64,000 nucleotides of DNA, from positions 13,484 through 77,483 of the forward strand of contig DBQX01000022.1 of assembly GCA_002305415.1 (NCBI GenBank), in the 5' to 3' direction. The number at the start of each line of letters is the position of its first letter. The first letter of the stretch is position 1. This DNA comes from Actinomycetales bacterium UBA1383. GTDB taxonomy: Bacteria > Actinomycetota > Actinomycetes > Actinomycetales > Actinomycetaceae. Both the position numbers and the translations under genes were made by a program. The notes under the pieces are model-generated. The model ran no database searches. It was not told where the DNA came from and worked only from the letters and a program-made list of their open reading frames with translations. Below are positions 18,253 to 26,827 of the stretch, piece by piece.

Positions 18253-19449
18253 CCGGAGCTTCGGCTCGAACCACGTCGACTTCGGCGGCATGATCGCGCC
18301 GGCATCGGCGATCGCCATGAGCTCGTCCATCGACGTGGGGTGCAGCGCGAACGCGAGGGCGTCGCGCCCCAGGTCCACGCGTCGCTCCAGTTCCTCAGGG
18401 CCACGGATGCCCCCGATGAAGTCGATCCGCGTGTCGGTGCGCGGATCGCGGATCCCGAGGATCGGGCCGAGCACGAGGTCCTGCAGGATCGACACGTCGA
18501 GGGCTCGAACAGGATCGGCCTCGTCCCAGGTGCCCGGGCGGGGAACGAGGCGATGCCACTCTCCCAACAGGTACATGCCGAACTCGTGGGTGGCGGCCGG
18601 CCGGGCGGCCGCCGCGGTCACGGTGACCTCGAAGGCCTTACCGAGACGGGCGAGGAACTCCTGCGGCGACAGCCCGTTCAGGTCCGCGACCACCCGGTTG
18701 TAGGCAAGGATCCGCAGCTCCGTGTCCGGGAAGGCCACGGCCATGAAGAGGTCGTGCTCGCCGGCGCCCTGCCGCTGCCGGCGCAGCAGCGCCACCCGCG
18801 CGGCCGATGCGGTGCGGTGGTGGCCATCCGCGACGTACGCGTGGCGCAGCGCCGCAAAACCCGCGCGCACTCTCTCCACGTCCGCCGGATCGTCGAGGAG
18901 CCACAGGTGGTGCCGCACGCCGTCGTCCGTGGTGAAGTCATAGGCCGGGGCGCCCGTCGTCACGCGCGCCACGACGGCGTCGACGGCGTCGGTATGGCGG
19001 TAGGCGAGGAATACGGGGGAGGAGTGCGCGTCGGTGGCGTCGACGTGGCGGACCCTGTCCGCCTCCTTCTCGGCGCGCGTCAGCTCGTGGCGCCGGATGA
19101 TGCCCTCGAGGTACTCGTCGACGCTTGCGAGGCCCACCAGGCCGGTCTGGGAACGCTCGCCCATCGCCTGCCGGTAGACGTAGAACATCGGGTGCGGGTC
19201 CTGCGCCATCAGGCCCCGTTCCTCGTACGCGTCGAGGTTGAGTCGCGCCTGCCGGTAGACCGCAGGATCGTGTGGGTCGGTTCCCGGCGGGAGGTCGACC
19301 TCCGGCCGCTCCACGTGCATGAAGCTCAGGGGCCGGCGCCGCACCTCGAGTCGCGCCTCGTCCTCATCCACCACGTCGTACGGGAGCGACGCGATCGCCG
19401 CGGCGTACTGCGGCAGGGGTCGCAGCGCGCGGAATGGGCGGAACTCCAT
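18223..19449 (-). CDS. DUF1015 family protein
   Basis: A 408-residue soluble protein. The N terminus RPFRALRPLPQYAAAIASLPYDVVDEDEAR and the blocks VYRQAMGERSQTGLVGLASVDEY, IRRHELTRAEKEADRVRHV and YVADGHHRTASAARV are typical of DUF1015, a widespread family of unknown biochemical activity proposed to be linked to serine or phosphoserine metabolism. The ATG at 19449 has GAGAGGAT upstream, which lies inside the end of the preceding gene, so it is the last gene of the glgC operon. It overlaps the convergent sixA by 30 bases. Confidence 0.88.
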   Translation of the reverse strand: MEFRPFRALRPLPQYAAAIASLPYDVVDEDEARLEVRRRPLSFMHVERPEVDLPPGTDPHDPAVYRQARLNLDAYEERGLMAQDPHPMFYVYRQAMGERSQTGLVGLASVDEYLEGIIRRHELTRAEKEADRVRHVDATDAHSSPVFLAYRHTDAVDAVVARVTTGAPAYDFTTDDGVRHHLWLLDDPADVERVRAGFAALRHAYVADGHHRTASAARVALLRRQRQGAGEHDLFMAVAFPDTELRILAYNRVVADLNGLSPQEFLARLGKAFEVTVTAAAARPAATHEFGMYLLGEWHRLVPRPGTWDEADPVRALDVSILQDLVLGPILGIRDPRTDTRIDFIGGIRGPEELERRVDLGRDALAFALHPTSMDELMAIADAGAIMPPKSTWFEPKLRSGLFVHRLT

Positions 19450-19459
19450 GGTGATCCTC

Positions 19460-19987
19460 TCAGTCGTGCTCGGCGCCGGGCAGCAGCGTGAGCCCCAGGA
19501 GCCGTGCGGCGCGGGTGACGGCGTGGCGGGTCGTCACCCCCGGGGGAAGCCCGAGGGCGGCCGCGACCTGGGTCAGGCCCGGTGGGAGCGGCGCGTCGGG
19601 CCGTCGCAGCAGCAGTGTGGCACGAGAGGTGAGTGCGGCGGGCAGGTCGTCCACGTCTTCTTCGCTGGGTGACGCGCGCAGGAGGGCGACGGCGGCGAGC
19701 GCCGGGTCGATCTGGCCGGGGACGTCCGGGGCGTCCTCGTCCAGCGCACAGCACACGCCCAGGGTGATCCAGCCGGTCCTCAGGTCCGCGAGCATCCGCT
19801 CGTGGTCGTGGCCGGCGTGAGTGAGGGTCACAGGAGGAACCACGCCGTCGAAGTGGAGCACATGGAGCGGCGGGAAGGCCACCACACGACGACGGACACC
19901 GAGCCACCCCACGTGGCGCAGGGTGTGCTCGGTGTCCGACAGCAGGTGCCCGGGCAGCTCGGAGCCCGCGACGAGCGTCAGCCTCAC
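19460..19987 (-). CDS. Hypothetical protein coupled to glgC
   Basis: I do not recognise this 175-residue protein. The GTG at 19987 overlaps the glgC TGA (GTGA), and this choice removes an arginine-rich extension that is antisense-like. The product has a histidine-containing N-terminal half ([27 protein letters not shown]), two adjacent cysteines (GVCCALDED) and a leucine/arginine-rich C-terminal half that ends in a possible helix-turn-helix ([20 protein letters not shown]). No signal peptide or membrane segment is visible. Ten bases separate it from DUF1015. Coupled translation suggests a role near glycogen metabolism, but that is inference only. Confidence 0.65.
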   Translation of the reverse strand: MRLTLVAGSELPGHLLSDTEHTLRHVGWLGVRRRVVAFPPLHVLHFDGVVPPVTLTHAGHDHERMLADLRTGWITLGVCCALDEDAPDVPGQIDPALAAVALLRASPSEEDVDDLPAALTSRATLLLRRPDAPLPPGLTQVAAALGLPPGVTTRHAVTRAARLLGLTLLPGAEHD

Positions 19988-21228
19988 CGGGGGACGCGCA
20001 GGCCCTTCGGGACGACGGTCACGCCGCCGTCGGTGACGGTGAAGCCGCGGGCACGGTCGTGCTCGTGGTCGATGCCGACCTGGGCGCCCTCCTCGACGAA
20101 GACGTTCTTGTCGAGGATCGCCTTGTTGATCACGGCGTTCCGGCTGACGTACACGTCGTCGAAGAGGACGGAGCCGCGGACCGAGGACCACGAGTTGATC
20201 CGGACACCCGGGGACAGCACCGACCCGACGACCTCCCCGCCGGAGACGATGACGCCAGGGGATACGAGCGAGTCGAGCGCGTGGCCGAGGCGCTCGTGGT
20301 GGCCGTACACGAACTTCGCCGGCGGCAGGCCGGTGTAGCCGGTGTAGAGCGGCCAGTCGTAGTTGTAGAGGTTGAACACGGGCGTCACGGAGATGAGGTC
20401 CATGTTCGCCTCGTGGAACGCGTCCAGGGTCCCAACGTCGCGCCAGTAGCCCTTGTCGCGCGGCGTTGCGCCGGGGATCTCGTTCTCGATGAAGTCGTAG
20501 AGCCCGGCGGCGCCCTGGTTCACGAACCAGGGGACGATGTTCCCGCCCATGTCATGCTTCGAGTTCTCGTCCTCGGCATCGCGCACGACCGCCTCGCGCA
20601 GCGCGTCGGCGTCGAAGACGTAGTTGCCCATGGAGGCGAGCACCTCGTTGGGGGAGTCAGCGAGCCCGACGGCGTCCTTGGGCTTCTCGAGGAATGCACC
20701 GACCTTGTGGGGGTTGTCCTTGTCCGCGTCGATGACGCCGAACTGGTCCGCGAGCGACAAGGGCTGGCGGATGCCCTCGATCGTGAGCGGGAAGCCGCTC
20801 TCCTTGTGCCGCTGCACCATCTGGGAGAAGTCCATGCGGTAGATGTTGTCCGCACCGGTGATGACCACCGTCTCGGGACGCTCGTCGTCGAGCGTGTTGA
20901 GGGACTGGTAGATCGCGTCCGCGCTCCCCTGGTACCACTGCTTGCCCATGCGCTGCTGGGCCGGGACGGCGGCCACGTAGTTGCCGAGCAGGGTGGACAT
21001 GCGCCACGTCTTCGAGACGTGCCGGTCCAGCGAGTGGGACTTGTACTGCGTCAGCACCACGATCTTCAGGTACCCGGAATTCACCAGGTTCGAGAGGGCG
21101 AAGTCGATGAGGCGGTAGATGCCCCCGAAGGGGACGGCGGGCTTCGCCCGGTCTGCGGTGAGGGGCATGAGGCGCTTGCCCTCACCCCCGGCGAGCACGA
21201 TTGCAAGGACCTTTGTGCGCGTGACCAT
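19984..21228 (-). CDS. glgC: Glucose-1-phosphate adenylyltransferase GlgC
   Basis: A 414-residue ADP-glucose pyrophosphorylase that makes ADP-glucose from glucose 1-phosphate and ATP, the committed step of glycogen synthesis. The nucleotide-binding [25 protein letters not shown] lies at residues 11-35 (given here only as a landmark), followed by RLIDFALSN, and GTADAIYQ-like [11 protein letters not shown]. The C-terminal left-handed beta-helix repeats ([17 protein letters not shown]) are present. ATG 21228 starts [15 protein letters not shown]; an upstream frame extends into the glgA promoter and is rejected. It is divergent from the GlgM-like gene with 73 bases between. Confidence 0.95.
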   Translation of the reverse strand: MVTRTKVLAIVLAGGEGKRLMPLTADRAKPAVPFGGIYRLIDFALSNLVNSGYLKIVVLTQYKSHSLDRHVSKTWRMSTLLGNYVAAVPAQQRMGKQWYQGSADAIYQSLNTLDDERPETVVITGADNIYRMDFSQMVQRHKESGFPLTIEGIRQPLSLADQFGVIDADKDNPHKVGAFLEKPKDAVGLADSPNEVLASMGNYVFDADALREAVVRDAEDENSKHDMGGNIVPWFVNQGAAGLYDFIENEIPGATPRDKGYWRDVGTLDAFHEANMDLISVTPVFNLYNYDWPLYTGYTGLPPAKFVYGHHERLGHALDSLVSPGVIVSGGEVVGSVLSPGVRINSWSSVRGSVLFDDVYVSRNAVINKAILDKNVFVEEGAQVGIDHEHDRARGFTVTDGGVTVVPKGLRVPR

Positions 21229-21289
21229 GGCACGACCATATTGCGAAAAGTGGGGACCCACGAGCGCTTCGGAGGCCGGAATTTTGCGC

Positions 21290-21295
21290 CAAGAT
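21290..21295 (+). promoter_or_regulatory. Candidate -10 element (CAAGAT) for the leaderless glgA/glgM gene
   Basis: CAAGAT keeps the A2 and T6 of the -10 consensus and sits exactly six bases before GTG 21302, the same geometry as several other promoters in this window. It favours the GTG start over ATG 21317. Confidence 0.35.
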
Positions 21296-21301
21296 GGGTC
21301 C

Positions 21302-22531
21302 GTGAGCGACAACAGCATGCGGGTCGACCTGCTCACCCGCGAATACCCCCCGAAAGTCTACGGCGGCGCCGGCGTGCACGTGGAGGAGCTCTCCCGCGTG
21401 CTGCGTGACCACATCGACGTGCGCGTGCACTGCTTCGACGGACCCCGGGAGCCCGGCGCCGTCCCCGACGGCGTCACCGGCTACTCCGACCTCCCCGACC
21501 TCGCGGACGCGAACGCCGCGATCCGCACCCTCGGCGTCGACCTCGCGATGACGGTCGGAACCGCCGGGACGGACCTGGTCCACTCCCACACCTGGTACGC
21601 CAACATGGCGGGCCACTTCTCGAAGCTGCTGCACGGGGTCCCCCACGTGGTCTCCGCGCACTCCCTCGAGCCGCTGCGCCCCTGGAAGGCCGAGCAGCTC
21701 GGCGGCGGGTACCGCGTGTCGAGCTGGGCGGAGAAGACCGCCTACGAGGCCGCCGACGGGATCGTGGCGGTCTCCAACGGCATGCGCGACGACATCCTCC
21801 GGTGCTACCCGGCCATCGACCCCGCGAAGGTCGAGGTCATCCACAACGGCATCGACCTCTCCGGCTGGGTCGCTCCCGCGAAGGACGACCCGGAGCGCCT
21901 CGCCACCCTCGCCGAGTACGGCATCGACGAGTCCAGGCCGCTGATCGTGTTCGTGGGCCGCGTCACCCGGCAGAAGGGCCTGCCCTACTTCCTGCGGGCC
22001 GCCGAGCAGCTCCCCGCGGACGTCCAGCTGGTGCTCTGCGCGGGCGCCCCGGACACGCCGGAGATCGCGAAGGAGGTCGAGGGCCTGGTCGAGAACCTGC
22101 AGTCCAAGCGCGACGGCGTCGTCCTCATCGAGAAGATGCTGCCCCGGAAGGAGCTCGTGGCGATCGAGTCGGCCGCGACGACGTTCGTGACGCCGTCGGT
22201 CTACGAGCCGCTGGGGATCGTCAACCTGGAGGCCATGGCCGTGGGCATCCCGGTCGTCGGCACCGCGACTGGCGGTATCCCCGACGTGATCGTCGACGGC
22301 GAGACCGGCTACCTCGTGCCGATCGAGCAGGTGCAGGACGGCACCGGCACCCCGATCGACCGGGAGAAGTTCGAGGCCGACCTGGCCGCGACGCTCACGA
22401 AGATGGTGTCCGACCCCGAGCGGGCGAAGGCGATGGGCGTGGCATCCCGGAAGCGTGTCGAGGAGCACTTCTCCTGGGACGCGATCGGCCTGCGCACCGT
22501 CGAGTTCTACGCGAAGGTCCTCGGCCGCTGA
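21302..22531 (+). CDS. glgA: Glycosyltransferase GlgA, GlgM-like (ADP-glucose dependent)
   Basis: A 409-residue GT4-type glycosyltransferase. It has [17 protein letters not shown] at the N terminus, [28 protein letters not shown] and the nucleotide-sugar motif [15 protein letters not shown]. These blocks are near-identical to M. tuberculosis Rv1212c, which was renamed GlgM because it makes maltose 1-phosphate from ADP-glucose and glucose 1-phosphate. That gene is also divergent from glgC. The maltose-1-phosphate route is therefore as likely as direct glycogen extension. The start may be GTG 21302 or ATG 21317. A strong hairpin follows the stop. Confidence 0.9.
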   Translation: MSDNSMRVDLLTREYPPKVYGGAGVHVEELSRVLRDHIDVRVHCFDGPREPGAVPDGVTGYSDLPDLADANAAIRTLGVDLAMTVGTAGTDLVHSHTWYANMAGHFSKLLHGVPHVVSAHSLEPLRPWKAEQLGGGYRVSSWAEKTAYEAADGIVAVSNGMRDDILRCYPAIDPAKVEVIHNGIDLSGWVAPAKDDPERLATLAEYGIDESRPLIVFVGRVTRQKGLPYFLRAAEQLPADVQLVLCAGAPDTPEIAKEVEGLVENLQSKRDGVVLIEKMLPRKELVAIESAATTFVTPSVYEPLGIVNLEAMAVGIPVVGTATGGIPDVIVDGETGYLVPIEQVQDGTGTPIDREKFEADLAATLTKMVSDPERAKAMGVASRKRVEEHFSWDAIGLRTVEFYAKVLGR

Positions 22532-22543
22532 CACGACACGCGG

Positions 22544-22571
22544 ATGGCCCCGGCTGCCGTGCCGGGGCCAT
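22544..22571 (+). terminator. Hairpin terminator after glgA/glgM
   Basis: ATGGCCCCGGC and GCCGGGGCCAT form a perfect 11-bp stem with a 6-base loop, 13 bases after the stop. There is no U-tract. Confidence 0.7.
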
Positions 22572-22622
22572 GCGCGTCTCCGCGGGCCGATGCTCGGGCG
22601 GTGCCGTCCCGCGCGGGCGCGA

Positions 22623-22628
22623 TAGGTT
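22623..22628 (+). promoter_or_regulatory. -10 element (TAGGTT) of a leaderless promoter
   Basis: TAGGTT is followed by six bases and ATG 22635 of the ABC ATPase gene. No ribosome site precedes the ATG, consistent with a leaderless transcript. Confidence 0.55.
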
Positions 22629-22634
22629 AGGCCC

Positions 22635-23423
22635 ATGCCCGCAGTGCTCCAGCTCTCGAACGTCACCGTCCGGCGCGGGAACAAGGAGATCCTCCACGAC
22701 GTGTCGTGGGAGGTCCTCGACGGCGAGCGCTGGGTGATCCTCGGACCCAACGGTGCGGGCAAGACCACCGTCATCCAGCTCGCCTCCGGGCGGATGTTCC
22801 CGACCCGCGGATCCGTCACCATCCTCGGCGACCGGCTCGGGACGGTGGACGTGGCCGAGCTCCGCACGCGCGTCGGCCTCGCCTCGGCGGCCCTCGCGGA
22901 ACGGATCCCGGGGACGGAACCGGTGCTCGACGTCGTCCTCACGGCGGCCTACGGGATGACGGGCCGCTGGCGGGAGGACTACGACGAGGCGGACGTGGCG
23001 CGGGCGCGCGAGTTGCTGCACGCGTTCGGCATCGCACACCTGGAGGGACGGAAGTTCGCCACCCTGTCGGAGGGGGAGCGCAAGCGCGCCCAGGTGGCGC
23101 GTTCCCTCATGAGCGACCCCGAGCTCCTCATCCTGGACGAGCCCGCGTCGGGGCTCGACCTCGGCGGCCGCGAGGTGCTGCTCGCCGCACTGGCCGACCT
23201 CGCCGTCGACCCGCATGCCCCGATCCTGGTGCTCGTCACCCACCACGTGGAGGAGATCCCGCCCGGTTTCACCCACGGCATGCTCATGCGTGAGGGCCGG
23301 GTGGAGGCTGCCGGGCCCCTGGCGGAGGTGATGACGTCCGCGCACCTGTCGCGGGCGTTCGGGATCGACCTCGAGGTCGAGGGGCACGAGGGCCGGTTCG
23401 CGGCGTGGGCGCGGCGGGCCTGA
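22635..23423 (+). CDS. ABC transporter ATP-binding protein, solitary
   Basis: A 262-residue ATPase with Walker A GPNGAGKTT, a deviating signature LSEGERKRAQVARSL, Walker B LLILDEPASGLD and a switch THHVEEIPPGF. The signature and the HVEEIP block resemble the YlmA/ModF-like group, whose members lack a dedicated permease and have no known transport role. No permease gene is adjacent: the neighbours are glgA/glgM and nfeD. A function other than transport is therefore possible. The gene follows a leaderless promoter and ends with a small CCCCCG/CGGGGG hairpin. Confidence 0.85.
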   Translation: MPAVLQLSNVTVRRGNKEILHDVSWEVLDGERWVILGPNGAGKTTVIQLASGRMFPTRGSVTILGDRLGTVDVAELRTRVGLASAALAERIPGTEPVLDVVLTAAYGMTGRWREDYDEADVARARELLHAFGIAHLEGRKFATLSEGERKRAQVARSLMSDPELLILDEPASGLDLGGREVLLAALADLAVDPHAPILVLVTHHVEEIPPGFTHGMLMREGRVEAAGPLAEVMTSAHLSRAFGIDLEVEGHEGRFAAWARRA

Positions 23424-23440
23424 CCCCCGTGCAGCGGGGG
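23424..23440 (+). terminator. Short GC hairpin after the solitary ABC ATPase gene
   Basis: CCCCCG and CGGGGG pair around a 5-base loop immediately after the TGA. The stem is only six base pairs, so it may merely attenuate; a TAGAGT -10 for nfeD (23454-23459) follows. Confidence 0.4.
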
Positions 23441-23481
23441 GCGGAGGCTCGCGTAGAGTGGACCCGGAGGGAGGGTTCGCC

Positions 23482-23931
23482 GTGGCATGGATGTGGTGGC
23501 TCGGTATCGCGCTGATCCTCGGGGTCGTGGAGCTGGTCACCGTCGACCTCATCTTCATGATGCTGGTCGGCGGTGCCCTGGCCGCGATGATCGTGGCGCT
23601 GCTCGGCCTGCCCGCGTGGGTGCAGGTGCTGACCTTCGCGATCGTGTCCTGGGCGCTCCTCCAGCTCGCCCGCCCCGCCGCGAAGGCGTGGCTCGAGCGG
23701 ACCACCCCCGAGACCAAGACCAACGTCGACGCCCTGATCGGCCGCAGCGCGCGCGTCGTGCTCGAGGTGACCGAGGACGCCGGCCGTGTCAAGCTCGGGG
23801 GCGAGGTCTGGACGGCGCGCAGCGCCACGCGCGGTGAGGCCTTCGCCGTCGGCGAGGACGTCGTCGTCACCGCGATCAACGGTGCCATCGCGATGGTGGC
23901 CCGGCCCGAGCCCCGTGGCGACATCCACTGA
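23482..23931 (+). CDS. NfeD-like membrane protein
   Basis: A 149-residue protein with two to three N-terminal membrane helices (about residues 3-60) and a C-terminal OB-fold domain (about 85-149, RSARVVLEVTEDAGRVKLGGEVWTAR). This is the short NfeD1b form, which is nearly always paired with a stomatin/SPFH gene, as here 24 bases downstream. The pair is thought to organise membrane microdomains. The GTG at 23482 is preferred because GGAGGGAG lies at 23466-23473; ATG 23491 is the alternative. A -10 element (TAGAGT) lies at 23454-23459. Confidence 0.88.
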   Translation: MAWMWWLGIALILGVVELVTVDLIFMMLVGGALAAMIVALLGLPAWVQVLTFAIVSWALLQLARPAAKAWLERTTPETKTNVDALIGRSARVVLEVTEDAGRVKLGGEVWTARSATRGEAFAVGEDVVVTAINGAIAMVARPEPRGDIH

Positions 23932-23955
23932 CCCCCCCACGAAGGAGAACCCCAA

Positions 23956-25182
23956 ATGGACGCCGGCCAGATCATCCTGTGGATCATCCTCGCCCTGTTC
24001 GTGATCTTCGTGATCACGGCGATCTCGCGAGCGGTGCGGATCGTGCCGCAGGCGGTCGCACTGATCGTCGAGCGGCTGGGCAAGTTCCAGACCGTCATGT
24101 ACGCCGGGCTGCACTTCCTGATCCCGTTCGTGGACCGGGTGCGCGCGGGCGTGGACCTGCGCGAGCAGGTGGTCTCGTTCCCGCCGCAGCCCGTGATCAC
24201 CTCCGACAACCTGGTGGTGTCGATCGACACGGTCATCTACTTCCAGGTGACCGACCCCAAGGCCGCCACCTACGAGATCGCGAACTACATCCTCGGCATC
24301 GAGCAGCTCACCGTCACGACGCTGCGCAACGTGATCGGCTCGATGGACCTCGAGCAGACCCTCACCTCCCGTGACCAGATCAACGGCCAGCTCCGTGGCG
24401 TGCTCGACGACGCGACCACGAAGTGGGGCATCCGCGTGAACCGCGTGGAGCTGAAGGCGATCGACCCGCCCGCCTCGGTGCAGGGCTCCATGGAGCAGCA
24501 GATGAAGGCCGAGCGCGACCGGCGCGCGGCCATCCTCACCGCGGAGGGCGTCAAGCAGTCGCAGATCCTCGAGGCGGAGGGCGAGAAGCAGTCCGCCATC
24601 CTCCGCGCCGAGGGCCAGGCCCAGGCCGCGATCCTGCGGGCGCAGGGTGAGTCGCGGGCCATCCTCCAGGTCTTCGACGCGATCCACCGCGGCAACCCCG
24701 ATCCCAAGCTGCTGGCCTACCAGTACCTCCAGACCCTCCCCAAGATCGCCAACGGGAACTCCTCGAAGATGTGGATCGTGCCCACCGAGTTCACGACGGC
24801 GCTCGAGTCGATCGCGCGCGGCTTCGGCGGCGTGCCGGACGGCGGCGCCCCCGTCGAGGCGGCGTCGAGCCCCGTGGACTTCGGTGCCCAGGGTCCCGGC
24901 ATGCTCGAGGACCTCGCGAACACCGCCCTGCAGGACCCGGGTGAGGCGCTGCGCGAGGCACGCTCGGAGAGCGCCCGCGCGACGGCCGACGCGTCGGAGG
25001 CCGGCGAGGGCACCGGCATGCCGTTCTCGCGGACCGCCGAGGCGGGGCTGCGACCGGCCGAGCTGGAGCCCGAGCCCCCTCGGGGCCCGTGGCGCCCCGA
25101 CGAGGACCGCCCGCACCGCCATGCCAGGCCTGAGGGCGAGCAGCAGCAGCCGTCGCCGGAGGAGTTCTTCCGGCCCCAGTGA
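23956..25182 (+). CDS. SPFH/Band 7 domain protein, stomatin/QmcA type
   Basis: A 408-residue membrane-anchored scaffold protein. One N-terminal helix (residues 5-25) is followed by the Band 7 domain (about 27-190, VPQAVALIVERLGKF, RVELKAIDPP) and a coiled-coil with repeated Glu-Ala-Glu motifs (AEGVKQSQILEAEGEKQSAI), where family members oligomerise. A Pro/Glu/Arg-rich tail of about 110 residues after GFGG is extra compared with stomatins and is probably disordered. GAAGGAGAA precedes ATG 23956. The stop overlaps the next GTG (GTGA). Membrane-domain organisation together with NfeD is the family role. Confidence 0.92.
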   Translation: MDAGQIILWIILALFVIFVITAISRAVRIVPQAVALIVERLGKFQTVMYAGLHFLIPFVDRVRAGVDLREQVVSFPPQPVITSDNLVVSIDTVIYFQVTDPKAATYEIANYILGIEQLTVTTLRNVIGSMDLEQTLTSRDQINGQLRGVLDDATTKWGIRVNRVELKAIDPPASVQGSMEQQMKAERDRRAAILTAEGVKQSQILEAEGEKQSAILRAEGQAQAAILRAQGESRAILQVFDAIHRGNPDPKLLAYQYLQTLPKIANGNSSKMWIVPTEFTTALESIARGFGGVPDGGAPVEAASSPVDFGAQGPGMLEDLANTALQDPGEALREARSESARATADASEAGEGTGMPFSRTAEAGLRPAELEPEPPRGPWRPDEDRPHRHARPEGEQQQPSPEEFFRPQ

Positions 25183-26015
25183 TCATCGAGGTCACGGACC
25201 CGGAGGATCCGCGGGTCCACGAGTACACCCACTTGACCGACGTCGCGCTGCGGCGTGTCCTCGAGCCTGCCGCGGGACTGTACCTGGCGGAGAGCTCCAC
25301 CGTGATCCGCCGTGCCGTGGCAGCCGGGCACAGCCCGCGGTCGCTGCTGCTGGCGCCGCGCTGGCTCGAGTCGGTCGCGGACATCCTCGTGACGGTCGGA
25401 GGGGCGCCGGACGGCGGTGCGGTCCCTGTCTACCTCGCGCCCGAGGAGCTGCTGCGGACCATCACGGGCTTCCATCTGCACCGCGGGGCCCTCGCCGCCA
25501 TGCACCGCCCGGCACTGGGCACGGTCGGCGAGGTGCTCGCCCGGGCCCGGGGTGGCGCCGGGGCGCGACGCGTCGTCGTGCTGGAGGACATCGTCGACCA
25601 CACCAACGTGGGCGCCGTGGTGCGCTCCGCGGCGGCCCTCGGGGTGGACGCCGTCCTCGTGACCCCGAGGTGTGCGGATCCGCTCTACAGGCGGGCGGTT
25701 CGCGTGTCGATGGGCACGATCTTCCAGGTTCCCTGGACGCGCATCGACCCGTGGCCGGGCGGGATCGACCTGCTGCACTCCCTCGGCTTCACCGTGGCCG
25801 CGCTCGCGCTCGGAGCGGACACGGTCCCGCTGGACGAGCTCGCCGCGCGGCCCCCGGAACGGCTGGCCCTGGTCCTCGGGACCGAGGGCGACGGGCTGGC
25901 ATCCCGGACGATCGCCCGCGCCGACCTCGCCGTCAGCATCCCGATGGCGGGTGGCGTGGACTCGCTGAACGTGGCGGCCGCGGGGGCGGTGGCGTTCTGG
26001 GCCACCCGCACCTGA
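25179..26015 (+). CDS. SpoU/TrmH-family RNA 2'-O-methyltransferase
   Basis: A 278-residue SPOUT methyltransferase. The N-terminal region has the substrate-binding fold (LYLAESSTVIRRAVAAGHSPRSLL), and the C-terminal knot carries the three SpoU motifs: DHTNVGAVVRSAAALGVDAV, LVLGTEGDGLAS and SIPMAGGVDSLNVAAAGAV, which bind S-adenosylmethionine. The RNA target (rRNA guanosine or tRNA) cannot be told from sequence. GTG 25179 overlaps the SPFH stop by four bases, so it is co-translated with a membrane scaffold gene. It ends 47 bases before the heliorhodopsin start. Confidence 0.9.
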   Translation: MIIEVTDPEDPRVHEYTHLTDVALRRVLEPAAGLYLAESSTVIRRAVAAGHSPRSLLLAPRWLESVADILVTVGGAPDGGAVPVYLAPEELLRTITGFHLHRGALAAMHRPALGTVGEVLARARGGAGARRVVVLEDIVDHTNVGAVVRSAAALGVDAVLVTPRCADPLYRRAVRVSMGTIFQVPWTRIDPWPGGIDLLHSLGFTVAALALGADTVPLDELAARPPERLALVLGTEGDGLASRTIARADLAVSIPMAGGVDSLNVAAAGAVAFWATRT

Positions 26016-26050
26016 CCGCGCGCCATCGTCACGACGCGGCGTCGCACCTG

Positions 26051-26056
26051 TAGGGT
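26051..26056 (+). promoter_or_regulatory. -10 element (TAGGGT) of the heliorhodopsin promoter
   Basis: TAGGGT, preceded by TG one base upstream (extended -10 context), is six bases before ATG 26063. The geometry implies a leaderless transcript independent of the upstream operon. No clear -35 is visible. Confidence 0.55.
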
Positions 26057-26062
26057 GGCGCC

Positions 26063-26827
26063 ATGTCGACCCGCACCATCACCCCTGCCGAACAGGGCAG
26101 GTTGCGCACCCTCAACCTCGCCGCCGCCGCGCTCCACCTCGGGCAGGCCGTCGCCGTCGTGGTGCTCGCCAACGACTTCGTCATCCCGATCACCGCCGCG
26201 TACCTCGCAGGCCCGCCCGGTACCCCGCCCGCGCCCGCCCAGACGCTGGCCGACCTCTCGACCGGGCTCGCCGTCGCGGGCTTCCTGTTCCTCTCGTTCC
26301 TCGCCCACCTCATCGTCTCCACGGTCTGGTTCCGGAACTACATCGGGGACCTTTCCCACCAGATCAACCGGGCGCGGTGGGTGGAGTACTCGCTCTCCTC
26401 GACCCTCATGATCGTGATCATCGCCCAGCTGGTGGGCATCACGGACGCGAGCGCCCTGATCGGGATCGCCGGGGCGAACGTCTCGATGATCCTGTTCGGC
26501 TGGCTGCAGGAGAAGTACGAGGAGGCCGGCGGGGGCGGGTGGCTCCCCTTCCTCTTCGGCTGCATCGCCGGGATCGTCCCGTGGCTCGCCATCCTCGTGT
26601 ACACGATCGCGCCGGGATCCGACGCCGAGCCCCCCACCTTCGTCTACGCGATCGTGGTGTCCCTCTTCCTGTTCTTCAACGTCTTCGCCCTGAACCAGTG
26701 GCTGCAGTACCGCGCGAAGGGGCGCTGGGCCGACTACCTCGTGGGCGAGCGCGGCTACATCATCCTCAGCCTCGTGGCCAAGTCCCTGCTCGCCTGGCAG
26801 GTCTTCGGCGGGACACTGGCCGCCTAG
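26063..26827 (+). CDS. Heliorhodopsin
   Basis: A 254-residue seven-helix membrane protein that I recognise as a heliorhodopsin, a retinal photoreceptor family with inverted topology (N terminus inside) relative to type 1 rhodopsins. The Schiff-base lysine is K240 in SLVAKSLLAWQVFGG (helix 7; K241 in HeR 48C12), and the counter-ion is E108 in RWVEYSLSSTLM (helix 3; E107 in 48C12). Histidines H25 and H82 and N139 match the conserved retinal-pocket polar residues. The long loop between helices 1 and 2 carries a proline-rich PGTPPAPAQ. Heliorhodopsins have slow photocycles and mostly do not pump ions; the signalling role is unsettled. No carotenoid or retinal gene is in the window. Confidence 0.95.
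   Translation: MSTRTITPAEQGRLRTLNLAAAALHLGQAVAVVVLANDFVIPITAAYLAGPPGTPPAPAQTLADLSTGLAVAGFLFLSFLAHLIVSTVWFRNYIGDLSHQINRARWVEYSLSSTLMIVIIAQLVGITDASALIGIAGANVSMILFGWLQEKYEEAGGGGWLPFLFGCIAGIVPWLAILVYTIAPGSDAEPPTFVYAIVVSLFLFFNVFALNQWLQYRAKGRWADYLVGERGYIILSLVAKSLLAWQVFGGTLAA

Noticed and set aside
21250..21261. GTGGG-GA-CCCAC repeat in the glgC/glgM intergenic region as an operator
   Set aside because: Short, with a two-base centre, and such GC repeats arise easily here; no regulator is suggested by the context.
20059..21408. Plus-strand 449-codon frame antisense to glgC
   Set aside because: No motifs, and glgC with its nucleotide-binding sequences accounts for the region.
22395..24236. Large minus-strand frames opposite the ABC ATPase, nfeD and SPFH genes
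   Set aside because: Compositional shadows; the plus-strand proteins match known families from start to end.
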